This document shows positions 46,237 to 55,196 of a stretch of 64,000 nt of DNA, one piece after another (positions within the stretch are counted from its first letter, which is position 1; each line of letters opens with the position of its first letter). Location of the stretch: positions 1 through 64,000 of the forward strand of contig JAEYOQ010000031.1 of NCBI GenBank assembly GCA_023411555.1, given 5' to 3'. The notes beneath the pieces are model-generated. The model was given only the letters and a program-made list of their open reading frames with translations. It was not told the DNA's origin and did no database searches. The DNA comes from Bacillota bacterium. Lineage in GTDB: Bacteria > Bacillota > Clostridia > Lachnospirales > Lachnospiraceae. The translations under genes were made by a program, and so were the position numbers.

Positions 46237-47049
46237 CTAATATGATTTTTTAACCTCACTTAAATACTTAAAAGGAAATGGCAATACTGTATACTGACCA
46301 TTGCGAACAAACTCAACAGCCATTAACTTTAATAACTCCTGCATATCAATTTTCTTCCCTAAACTGATAACTTCACGTAATAAACAGGCGTTATGTATAG
46401 ATTGTTGCAACATTTTTTCAGCTGTTCCAACAAAGTAATAATATTTATTATCTTTCTCAAAAAATTTAATATCCAATACCGCAGCAAAGTACTCATCTAC
46501 CACCCCTTTTGCTGTTGGTGTAGGATGTAATAAAATCCCCGTATTCTGAGCAAGATACCGGTTGAAACTTTTTCCAAAAGCTGTTTTAATTCTTAATAAA
46601 GTCAGAGCGTCACTAATTTTCACATCACTGGCATTGATCTCTTTCATTCTATTTAACATTGCCTCAGCGCCTACGATACATTTTTGATCTGTTGATTGCA
46701 TTATATACTCTTCTAACTCTGCGCAGATCAAATCTGTGTTTACGCAGTTTTCTCTATTGGATGCTTTTAATGCTTTACCGAGTTTACTGAAATTCGGCAT
46801 TGTTGTTTGCTCTGTTTTTAGAATAATATTTAAGTCTTGATATTCGGTATATACAAAACCTTCTACTATATTCGGCCATTTATTATATTTTTTAAATTCT
46901 TCATCAATAAGATCCCATTCTTCCACTTCGGTAAAATCCCTGTTATCATATTCGTTTATCTCAAATGAACCATTCGGATGAATCGTCATTTTCGTATAGC
47001 GCACATAAAATTTTTTATTTTTGTAAATGTCAACATAAAAATGCATTTT
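46237..47049 (-). pseudogene. C-terminal part of an unknown protein split by IS21
   Basis: The frame runs from the edge of the IS21 element (about 47049) to 46237: about 271 residues beginning MHFYVDIYKNKKFYVRYTKM. It contains IHPNGSFEINEYDNRDFTEVEEWDL, VDEYFAAVLDIKFFEKDNKYYYFVGTAEKM and a hydrophobic-charged end. The open frame extends into istB only by accident. It is the continuation of 49174-50443 on the other side of the element. No known domain is recognised; aromatic-rich beta-strand text resembles a nucleic-acid-binding or RNase-H-like fold, which is guesswork. Confidence 0.7.
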
Positions 47050-47074
47050 AATTCCGACATGAAAATGTAGTTTT

Positions 47075-47839
47075 TCACCGACCAGCTTTCTGCTCATCCC
47101 CATCAAGAAGCTCGTAGTAATCCTTGGTTCGATATGATGGGCCAACCATTTTTATTACATGAGCATGGTGTAATAGTCTGTCAAGAATGGCGTTGGCCAG
47201 CATTGCATCAGAAAATACCTCCCCCCATTTACTGAATGGCTGGTTTGTAGTAATGATCGTGGATGTATGCTCATACCTCTTGGCTATAAGCTGAAAGAAT
47301 AGATTCGCTCCAGTCTTATCAATGGGAAGGTATCCGATCTCATCGATGATGAGTAGCTTATACTTTGCAAAGTGTTTAAGCCTAGCTTCAAGGCGATTTT
47401 CATCATAAGCCTTTCTGAGTGTCTGAATAAGATCGTGGCATGTTATGAAGTAAGTTATATTTCGGTGCTGCGCCGCCTCGATACCTAAAGCAGTAGCCAG
47501 ATGAGTTTTTCCGGTTCCAGGAGTCCCAAAGAACAGAATGTTTTCCGCATGTTCCATGAATCTTAGTGTTGCAAGATCCTTTATTTCAGCCTTGTTTACA
47601 GAGGGCTGATAGGTATAGTCATAATCATCAAGGGTTTTGACATATGGAAAGTGCGACACACTTACCTGTATCTGTGCGGCTCGTTTATTTCGAAGCTTTA
47701 TTTCTCTGTCAGTGATATTTATCAAAGCATCCTGGACGCTTATACCTTCCTTGGATACCTTTGAAAGATAATCCGACATATAGGGCTCTACATCCGTAAA
47801 GCCCAGTTCATCTAAGTTGTTAATAAGATTTGCATACAT
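47075..47839 (-). CDS. istB: IS21 helper ATPase IstB (first copy)
   Basis: About 254 residues from ATG 47839, eight bases after AGGAGG that overlaps the istA stop. AAA+ features are the Walker A GTPGTGKTHLATAL, Walker B LLIIDEIGYLP and the arginine-finger/sensor area ITTNQPFSKW and ILDRLLHHAHVIKM. It loads onto DNA and activates IstA. It looks intact. Confidence 0.93.
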   Translation of the reverse strand: MYANLINNLDELGFTDVEPYMSDYLSKVSKEGISVQDALINITDREIKLRNKRAAQIQVSVSHFPYVKTLDDYDYTYQPSVNKAEIKDLATLRFMEHAENILFFGTPGTGKTHLATALGIEAAQHRNITYFITCHDLIQTLRKAYDENRLEARLKHFAKYKLLIIDEIGYLPIDKTGANLFFQLIAKRYEHTSTIITTNQPFSKWGEVFSDAMLANAILDRLLHHAHVIKMVGPSYRTKDYYELLDGDEQKAGR

Positions 47840-47841
47840 AT

Positions 47842-49083
47842 TTATAGCCCTCCTATGCATCTGTCCATGTTTAACAGATTGTTTTTAACAAAGTCAAGAA
47901 TCTCAGCATCAGAGCGGCCTTTCATGGCATCACTTTTAAGAATGTCGCAGGCAGTATCCACAGTATAGTTGTATTTCCGATTAGTTACTGCGTGACACAC
48001 CACAAGTTGCTTGTTATAATAAATGCTGAGAGTATCGTTATCATTTTTGATAACGGTCATTCTTTCGCCTATGTAACGCGTAGGCACAGAGTATTTTCGG
48101 CCTTCATACTTAATCATGGATTCTCTGTTAACTGGATAAGTTTTTTCTTCTTGGCGGGAGATATAACTATTTAACAGTTCCATATGAGGAAGAGGCAGAA
48201 GATACTCTTTTTCTTTTTTGAAGAGTTCATCAGGTATATCATCGCATCCCTGAGACATCTCCTGATTAATGTCTGTCAAGAACTCGTTTGAGATAGCTAT
48301 CAGGTCATCCCAGGTATCGAACTCTTCATTATAAGCCTTTAGACGATTCATAAGCTTAGCTAGAGCTTCTGCTTTACCTTTCGTCTGAGGTCTGTATGGC
48401 CGGCAGGCTACAGGGATGAATCCCATATCCTTTGCAAATGGCTCAAAGCGGTCGTTAAAGACGGTCTGTGCAAAAGAACTCTTAGCATGATCAACAACCG
48501 TCTTCATGTTGTCAAAGAGTATTTCATGGGGAAGTCCGCCATAAAACTTGAAGGCCTCTATCATACATTGAAACAGGGTTTCCTGGCTTCTGTCAGAAGT
48601 AATCATAATGAACTTTTTTCGGGAGAAGCCCATGACCATAAGAAATATATTTACTTTTAATGCCTGACCTATCCGGTTAACTAATGTCATATCTTCCTTC
48701 CAGTCAACCTGAGCCTGCAATCCCGGATTAGTTTCAAATCTTATTGTTGCTTTTTTTGTCTCGTTATCCTTATGATGTTTCACGAAATCAGCAACGATAC
48801 TGTATTTCCCGGAATAGCCTCGTTTGCGGATAAATTTATATACTGCCATAGCTGTGCATCCATAGATATCAACTTTATTGATTATAGTAGTCTTATAATC
48901 ATCCAGTTTGGAATGATAAACGCGTGTGTTTTGCTTTGGAACCAGTTCGCCAGAAAGAATTTTTAAATACCTGTCAATGGTTCGTGGATCGCAGTCATAG
49001 CGGCGAGCTAATTCTGCTTTGTTAAACAATGAAATATCCTCCTTTGCTAAGAATGCAATGGTGTCTTTGATGTCGTCTCGCAT
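47842..49083 (-). CDS. istA: IS21 transposase IstA (first copy)
   Basis: 413 residues, full length for the family. An N-terminal helix-turn-helix (FNKAELARRYDCDPRTIDRYL) is followed by the DDE catalytic core with QAQVDWKEDMT (Asp), EILFDNMKTVV (Asp) and RPQTKGKAEAL (Glu), and a C-terminal binding domain. ATG 49083 follows GGAGGT. All three acidic residues are present, so it is probably active. Confidence 0.93.
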   Translation of the reverse strand: MRDDIKDTIAFLAKEDISLFNKAELARRYDCDPRTIDRYLKILSGELVPKQNTRVYHSKLDDYKTTIINKVDIYGCTAMAVYKFIRKRGYSGKYSIVADFVKHHKDNETKKATIRFETNPGLQAQVDWKEDMTLVNRIGQALKVNIFLMVMGFSRKKFIMITSDRSQETLFQCMIEAFKFYGGLPHEILFDNMKTVVDHAKSSFAQTVFNDRFEPFAKDMGFIPVACRPYRPQTKGKAEALAKLMNRLKAYNEEFDTWDDLIAISNEFLTDINQEMSQGCDDIPDELFKKEKEYLLPLPHMELLNSYISRQEEKTYPVNRESMIKYEGRKYSVPTRYIGERMTVIKNDNDTLSIYYNKQLVVCHAVTNRKYNYTVDTACDILKSDAMKGRSDAEILDFVKNNLLNMDRCIGGL

Positions 49084-49173
49084 GCGGGGTACCTCCGTAA
49101 TAAGATAACATCATTATAAAAGAAAAAAGCACCATCAAAAATGTATAAATTCCTACATTTCCATGTCGGAATT

Positions 49174-50443
49174 TCATGACATTCTGATGATACCATTTAC
49201 AATTTTCATTATCCCAATTTCTATCTGCCTTCACAAAATTCCAGTTCCTATCCATTTTCCAATTTACTATTGAAAATTTCGAATCTGCGATATCGCCCTT
49301 AATAATTAGTTCCTGCAATACTTTTTTTAATGCCGGGCTTGCCTTTTCTGACTCAAGTTTGAAATCTTCTAATGTAATATGCTGGAATATCATATTTCCA
49401 CCAGATTGTTGATGTATATCTGCTTCCTGAGTGTTATTTTTTTCATAATAGTCTTTATTATGAATCAAGCGGATAATATAGGCATTTTCTTTTATCGAAT
49501 CAAACTCTGCAAATACTCCATAAAATTCCTTCAGCTCTTCTTGTACTCGCATCATCATTTTTAATGATTCTTCCGTTTGCACTTCGTCAACAAGACATAT
49601 TTCTCTTCTATTTAGCAGCTTACCATATTCTCTATTTTCAAATCCTTCTTCTGAAAATTCAAAGTTTTCATACTCATCAAATCCACCATTACATACTGTC
49701 ATATATTTACTTAATTCATTTTGCACATCTTGAAAGAATTCATTGTATATCCCTACTTTAGAATTACAAAACTCTTCATAAGAATGAAAATTCAAAAAGT
49801 CCTCTGTTGTATTTTTTTTTTTACTAATACTCTTTTCAACATAGCATTCTTCGTCTGGAATAGTATCGCTTTTTAATTTCTTTCTAAAATAATTGGACGT
49901 TGCATCAAATATGAATTTCTTATTTGGGATCTTACCAAAACGGCATTCAGAAACCTTTGAAAATGTAGTCACTTCCATGGACATATAAAAGTCTTTGGTC
50001 ATACGCATATACATAACGTAAAACGTTTTAGGATATTTCTTCAAAAACTTTGGTCTGATATAATACAATCTCCCTGAAACATTGTTATATCTGAATTTTT
50101 CATTCTTTGGTCCTGCTAACGTATTAAGCAATAACTGAGCCAAGACATTTTGATACATGGAATTTTCATCTTTAATATCTACTTTAAGAATAATTGCTTC
50201 TGGGTCTTCAACAGAAATAACTGACTTCAAACCTTCTACGTTGACTTCACCTTTCTTAAATAACGCAAACCATTGGTTTCCAAAATAATAAACAACCGAC
50301 ATTGCCTTGAATTCCTGGCTTGCAATATCCATTACATTACTTTCATAGAACCCACCTTTTTCTTTTGACACCATAAACACATCAAAATCATGATCAATAG
50401 CCTCTCTATTAAATTCCACCTCTAATTTATTGCTCAATATCAT
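49174..50443 (-). pseudogene. N-terminal part of helicase partner protein, split by IS21
   Basis: From ATG 50443 about 423 residues belong to the host gene, ending at YHQNVM near 49175; the open frame continues to 49022 through the insertion. It starts inside the last codons of the helicase gene (17-base overlap), so the two were translationally coupled. The text is rich in aromatic and charged residues (FNREAIDHDFDVFMVSKEKGG, WFALFKKGEVN, NTLAGPKNEKFRYNNVSGRLYYIRP, MSMEVTTFSKV). Together with 46237-47049 it would be about 695 residues. No known family is recognised. Probable effector or target-recognition partner of the helicase. Confidence 0.75.
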
Positions 50444-53400
50444 TCAGAATTTCTCCTCTCAAAAAATCTATAGTATTTTTATTAATAGTTCCATCTTCAT
50501 TTAACAGACCAGGGATTTCAATTATTCTTCCATCATTCTGTTTATGATAATCATATCCTTCTTCTGAAAAAAGGTTAATTATATACACTTTCTTCCCTAG
50601 AATATGATCTAGTTTTGTTCTTATCTCATTCTTTTTAATTTCCCTATTATCCGGATAATTCATCTTCCAATGTTTGAAATCAACATATACACCACTGCAT
50701 ATCTCGTAATCAAAAAACTCAAAATAATCCGGATTATTTATTTCCCTTAGTTTTATTCCTAATTCTTTTTGAAACATATAAGTTCCAACCACTTCACCTA
50801 ATGCACCTTTATAGATATTCTGGAATAATACTGGGGATAATATATATTCTTTTGCCTCAAAACTTGTTGCCCATCCATTCTGATCAAAATATGCTTTCAT
50901 TCCTGGATACATCATAATATTATGAAGTCTTGCCTCATCTGCGCTTACTTCTGAAACATTTCTTCCATCGCACCGTTTAGACTTTCCAAAAGAGATTTTG
51001 TCATCGCCATAATCAATGATTACATCTGAAAAGTCTCCTTTTTGTGCAAACAGATATTTCGCAGTCTTCTTATCATCAGAAATATACAAGTCTTTAATAA
51101 TACCAATTTCTTCCCAAATATCATTGTCAGCTGTTGGATTAGCAAGAACGATACCTCGTAATTGTTGCCATAAAACCATACTTTTCGTTGTCCAATTTCT
51201 CGATAACATTCTCATAATATAATTTTTACCTTGAGAAGAAATGCGTTCAGCTTTACGAAGCAATGTTTCTTCTTCGTCAGAATACTGCTTTCCTAAAATT
51301 CTACAATACTTAATTAATTCATTCATCTCAGGCGAAATCAGTGAAGGATTCATCCTGTCTATCACTATTTCATTTAATAATTCAATCGTTGTAAAGAGAT
51401 AAACATTCGCCTTTTTGTTATAAGTACGGCTGATTCTTCCGACAGCTTGTATAACATCTCTTGTAGCTTTTAGCGAAATACTTGGTGTCTGTCGCATTGC
51501 AGAATCTGCACTCTTATCTCTTCCGACACTTCCCGAATAAGCCTTAAATCCAGTCTTAATTAAATCATTTAATGTTGAAAAGCTTATTTCATCATTCTGA
51601 TACAAATATTCAGCCACAAAAAAATATTCCAGCATCTCCTTTTTACCAAATCGTTCTCTGTCATAAGTATTTGCAACAAGATTTGTAATCGTTCCCAGAT
51701 ACAATGCATCCATATCTTTCATCTGTAGACGAGCATCATTATCAATCCCAGTATCAAAAATATTAATACATTTGTCACCATCCGGAATCTTATACTGGAG
51801 ATTTTGTCCGGCACCAATCGTTTGATAGGAAGACATAATAAACAACTTTTCCCCCATTTCAAGCCTAGACAATGCAATTTCCTTTTCTGCTTCAAAATTA
51901 TCGCTTCTTAAAACTACTATACTTCCTCTTTCATTTTCATCGATTTCAAAAATGTCTTGAAGATCAACCAATACTTCATTAAACACATCTAAATCAAAAT
52001 TATTCTTTTTACTGGCTGGTAAAACCATATTGAGACATAGTAATGACTTTATTTCCGGGTTTTTAATAAAAGATGCTATTACTTCAAAAATTTCGCAATA
52101 TCGTTTCCAAATAAATGAGTCATCCCCCGCTTTCTGCATCAGGATATTACCATATTTATTTATATAATCGCGGTCTTCAAAAACTAAGCTAAGTCTGTCT
52201 TTTATTTCCATCCCGGTCTTACCTTTATTGATTACATCAACATTTACATTTACAGTTCCTTCTTCGTATGCCTTCCACCTTTGTTTTAATTCCGTTTTAA
52301 TAGACTTATAACTTTCCTCTAAAGTAGTTATATATAATTCTCCAAGTTCTTTTTTCAGATAATTCAAATCATAATTTCCTACTACAGATGGTAACGTTGC
52401 AGTTGCTGAAATGCCTATAACCTTCGATTTCTTGCTTAAATGTAGAAGTATTTTTTCAGGAGTGTCTGCAATTTGTACATAATTAAAAATTGTCTGGCTT
52501 AAATGCTCATCCCCATCGACAAATTCAAAGTACTTAAATCCACTGTTATAGAATGATAAATCTGGGATATCCCTTGTATCCTGTTCATCTTCTACTGAGT
52601 TATTACAAAGATCTCCCATAAGCAATTTAATCTGATTTTCCGACAAAGCAAACTCTTTATAGATTGATTTCATCGCATTTTCTACAAAGAACTCATCTTC
52701 TTCATCAGAACGTGACCGATTAACATCTTCTACATACCTTGTTGCCCAATTAAGGACCATAATTTTGAACTTGGTTAAATAGCTATTAATTGCTCGAATA
52801 AGTCCATATATTACAACATCATCCTGACTTCTGTTATTGTAATATTCTTCTTTGTTTTCAAAAAAGATCCTCACCTGCTGGGTTTCATCATCGGGTGTTA
52901 CACGTATATAGTTACAATTATTCCGAAGCATTGTATGATAGGAGCTGTCGTTAAATAAAAAACTCTGTCTTCTATCAATGCGCCCTGAAGCTGTTTTATA
53001 ACTATATTTCAAATGATACTGCTCATACAACTGAGCTGCGTCACTCATCAACGAATCAAATGTAATCTGAGCATTATTATCGGCCGTATACTCAATGTAT
53101 GGCCTTAACATGTTCCTTGGGAAAATATGAACTTGAATTGCCTTATATATTTGTTCAAACAATTTTATATAGTCATCTTGAGAATCAAGTGCTCTATCAA
53201 TAATTACATTTTGAATTGTTTCTTTGGTTGCATCAAACTCATCAATAAAAATAATGGCATTCTGAGTTATTTCATTTTTTATAAATTCATATGAGGGCTC
53301 TACCAGAGTTGTATTTCGAACCATAAATTTATTAACTGTAAGCATATATATCTTGTAATCATTCATGAATACCGTAGGATACAGTGCTGCAATCCATTGA

Positions 53401-53933
53401 TAATCCGAATTATTTCGAATAATATTTCTACGAGCGGCTACTCCCTTTGGCATATTTTGCTTGATTATATCCATGATTTCATAACGAAACAACGGCTCAT
53501 ATTTATTTCTGACTTCGTCCTCCATTGTAGAAATAAACTGTTTTATCGCGGTATCATTTTTCTTTTCAAACTCTTTTATTTGCTTTATTTTTCTTACCAA
53601 ATCATAGTATGCACTTGTTTTAAATTTCTCTGGAATCTCTACCTCATTAATCGAATCATAAATATAATCATAATTTGACTTAATAACTAAAACATCTTTT
53701 TCATATTGCAAATCTCGCCCATGTTTCTTATAGACCTTTTTCAATTCCTGACATGGAAGATTTTTAATCAACGTAGTAATATAAAATATCTTTTTGTTCT
53801 TATTTTTCATAGCATAATGATACATGCTTTCTGATGCTATATATGTCTTGCCAAAACCAGTTGGCATGTCAATTAATAATAATCCCGAGTTGTTTTGCTC
53901 ATCATTGATAAACTGATTAATCGTTTTTTTCAT
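50427..53933 (-). CDS. SF2 helicase fused to a PD-(D/E)XK-like nuclease domain
   Basis: About 1168 residues. ATG 53933 follows AAGGAGG; the frame to 54002 lacks such a site. Helicase motifs are Walker A MPTGFGKT (about 21), DEFD in IIFIDEFDATKE (about 229), GISATATLPS (about 509) and VIQAVGRISRTYNKKANVY (about 831). Large inserts separate them. Near the C-terminus GALGEVVGTYMFQKELG, YFEFFDYEICSG and VYVDFKHWK (about 1084) form a plausible E-D-DxK nuclease site. The downstream partner overlaps. Location beside BREX and restriction genes suggests phage defence. It is not an obvious match to Hachiman, DISARM, Druantia or Zorya helicases. Confidence 0.8.
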   Translation of the reverse strand: MKKTINQFINDEQNNSGLLLIDMPTGFGKTYIASESMYHYAMKNKNKKIFYITTLIKNLPCQELKKVYKKHGRDLQYEKDVLVIKSNYDYIYDSINEVEIPEKFKTSAYYDLVRKIKQIKEFEKKNDTAIKQFISTMEDEVRNKYEPLFRYEIMDIIKQNMPKGVAARRNIIRNNSDYQWIAALYPTVFMNDYKIYMLTVNKFMVRNTTLVEPSYEFIKNEITQNAIIFIDEFDATKETIQNVIIDRALDSQDDYIKLFEQIYKAIQVHIFPRNMLRPYIEYTADNNAQITFDSLMSDAAQLYEQYHLKYSYKTASGRIDRRQSFLFNDSSYHTMLRNNCNYIRVTPDDETQQVRIFFENKEEYYNNRSQDDVVIYGLIRAINSYLTKFKIMVLNWATRYVEDVNRSRSDEEDEFFVENAMKSIYKEFALSENQIKLLMGDLCNNSVEDEQDTRDIPDLSFYNSGFKYFEFVDGDEHLSQTIFNYVQIADTPEKILLHLSKKSKVIGISATATLPSVVGNYDLNYLKKELGELYITTLEESYKSIKTELKQRWKAYEEGTVNVNVDVINKGKTGMEIKDRLSLVFEDRDYINKYGNILMQKAGDDSFIWKRYCEIFEVIASFIKNPEIKSLLCLNMVLPASKKNNFDLDVFNEVLVDLQDIFEIDENERGSIVVLRSDNFEAEKEIALSRLEMGEKLFIMSSYQTIGAGQNLQYKIPDGDKCINIFDTGIDNDARLQMKDMDALYLGTITNLVANTYDRERFGKKEMLEYFFVAEYLYQNDEISFSTLNDLIKTGFKAYSGSVGRDKSADSAMRQTPSISLKATRDVIQAVGRISRTYNKKANVYLFTTIELLNEIVIDRMNPSLISPEMNELIKYCRILGKQYSDEEETLLRKAERISSQGKNYIMRMLSRNWTTKSMVLWQQLRGIVLANPTADNDIWEEIGIIKDLYISDDKKTAKYLFAQKGDFSDVIIDYGDDKISFGKSKRCDGRNVSEVSADEARLHNIMMYPGMKAYFDQNGWATSFEAKEYILSPVLFQNIYKGALGEVVGTYMFQKELGIKLREINNPDYFEFFDYEICSGVYVDFKHWKMNYPDNREIKKNEIRTKLDHILGKKVYIINLFSEEGYDYHKQNDGRIIEIPGLLNEDGTINKNTIDFLRGEILNDIEQ

Positions 53934-53978
53934 TCGCTTCCTCCTTGCAAACATATGTTCTTTCGTCTTATAAACACC

Positions 53979-54014
53979 TTTAGCCAGACTCTGCACTTGC
54001 AAAATCTGGCTAAA
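53979..54014. promoter_or_regulatory. Perfect 10-base inverted repeat before the helicase gene
   Basis: TTTAGCCAGA (53979-53988) and TCTGGCTAAA (54005-54014) form a stem with a 16-base loop between the 66-codon frame and the helicase ribosome site. On the plus side it is followed by a T-rich stretch. It may be an operator or an attenuator for the helicase operon. Confidence 0.55.
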
Positions 54015-54015
54015 T

Positions 54016-54216
54016 TTATTTTTTAATTATTTGTTTTTCATCATCATTAACTATGATTGCGTTATCTGTCACTGAGGACTTTACCTCTTGATTATCCTTT
54101 AACCCCTCAACAACCTTACAAATCACACTATGACCAGTAATAAACATTACTTCCACTTTGAAATGCTTTTTAACTTTATGGCTAATACCTCCTGCACTCC
54201 TTGTACCTATAGCCAC
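54016..54216 (-). CDS. Possible small protein upstream of helicase
   Basis: A 66-codon frame from GTG 54216; an AGGAGG inside it (before codons ISHKVKKHF) could drive a shorter form. It reads VEVMFITGHSVICKVVEGLKDNQEVKSS and ends DDEKQIIKK. No family is recognised. It begins about 20 bases from the second IS21 element, so a longer N-terminus may have been lost. It lies in the same direction as the helicase and might be a regulator or a third component. The start codon is uncertain. Confidence 0.4.
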   Translation of the reverse strand: MAIGTRSAGGISHKVKKHFKVEVMFITGHSVICKVVEGLKDNQEVKSSVTDNAIIVNDDEKQIIKK

Positions 54217-54245
54217 TGTGAAAGGAGAATTGGCATGTAAAAGTC

Positions 54246-54384
54246 AAGCACTTTTTTCTGATGTATGGTAAGCACTTTTTTCAGAGCGCGGTAAGGAGTT
54301 TTTTCTATTGTACGGTAAGCACTTTTTTCAGGGGTAGGGTAAGCACTATTTTTCTTTCATGGTAATCACTTTTTTCTGGTAATA
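54246..54384 (+). repeat. Left terminal repeat array of IS21 copy 2
   Basis: Six tandem units of 23-24 bases (the last shorter) of the form GCACTTTTTTC-N8-GGTAA. The core is nearly constant and the N8 part varies. Probable multiple IstA binding sites. Confidence 0.85.
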
Positions 54385-54396
54385 GATATTTATATA

Positions 54397-55182
54397 TCAG
54401 GTAAATAGTTCCGGATGTTTCAAACGGTATGATTCCCCTCTCAGGGAAAAGCATATTGCATGATGCAATATCCGATCCAAAAGCGCTGTGGTAAGAACAG
54501 GATCTCCCATCATCTCCGCCCAATCGGTGATTTCCTTATTGGTGGTAAAAACAATCGATGAGGTTTCATAGGTATCACTGATGAAGGTAAAGAAACGATT
54601 GGCCTGTGCTCTGGAGATTGGAGTATATCCGATTTCGTCGATAATAATCATCTGGGCCTTCTTGATGTTCTTGATCCGGAACCCGGCATTACGTTCCGAT
54701 TCTGCAGCATCTAGGATTTTTATCAGATTTACCATCTTTTCAAAGCATACAGTATAGCCATTATTTATGGCTTCCAGTCCCAAACCTACCGCTATCATAG
54801 TCTTGCCCAGCCCCGGAGGGCCGGCAAGAACGATATTTCCATAGGTATCAAGCCATGTAAGGTCCTTTAACTGACGGATCTGGCCATCTGTGATGCCTGA
54901 TTCAAGTTCGGATGGGTCGAATTCTTCCAGTGGCCGGACATTTGGAGGAAAATGAGCTCCCGCATAATTCCGTTTCCTGCGACGTTCATTTCGGCCTTTT
55001 ACCTCAGTCTCAAGAACAGTGCGCAGGAATTCCCGGTATGAGGCATTTTCATTCTCTGCCTTTTCCAGAAGGTCAGCCAGTTGCTTTGAAGAGTGTTTCA
55101 ATGCGAATGTCTCCAGCAGGGCACACAATCTCTGAACGGGGATATAGTCGGTATCTAAGTTTCTGGCGATTGCTTTATTCAT
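54397..55182 (-). CDS. istB: IS21 helper ATPase IstB (second copy)
   Basis: 261 residues. Walker A AGPPGLGKTMIAVGL, Walker B MIIIDEIGYTPIS, FTTNKEITDW and LLDRILHHAICFSL follow the IstB order. An N-terminal segment (LLETFALKHSSKQLADLLEKAE) links to IstA. It begins 15 bases after istA. Appears intact. Confidence 0.93.
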   Translation of the reverse strand: MNKAIARNLDTDYIPVQRLCALLETFALKHSSKQLADLLEKAENENASYREFLRTVLETEVKGRNERRRKRNYAGAHFPPNVRPLEEFDPSELESGITDGQIRQLKDLTWLDTYGNIVLAGPPGLGKTMIAVGLGLEAINNGYTVCFEKMVNLIKILDAAESERNAGFRIKNIKKAQMIIIDEIGYTPISRAQANRFFTFISDTYETSSIVFTTNKEITDWAEMMGDPVLTTALLDRILHHAICFSLRGESYRLKHPELFT

Positions 55183-55196
55183 CCATTGTCACCTCC

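Larger units (their letters stand above)
47050..49173 (-). mobile_element. IS21-family insertion sequence (first copy)
   Basis: Carries overlapping istA and istB genes. The ends match as inverted repeats: ATTCCGACATGAAAATGTAG from 47051 inward, and the same with one change reading inward from 49172. A direct target duplication could not be fixed. The element splits one gene into 49174-50443 and 46237-47049. Confidence 0.8.

Noticed and set aside
46237..47145. Single intact gene of 302 codons
   Set aside because: The first about 32 codons read antisense-free across the istB end; the true host sequence begins at the IS21 boundary and continues from 50443.
46237..50443. Identification of the split partner as a pPIWI/Argonaute protein
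   Set aside because: No RNase-H catalytic tetrad or PIWI motif could be recognised by eye; left as unknown.
53934..54002. Helicase start at 54002
   Set aside because: The AAGGAGG directly before ATG 53933 and the MKKTINQF start fit better; the extra 23 codons lie over the hairpin arm.
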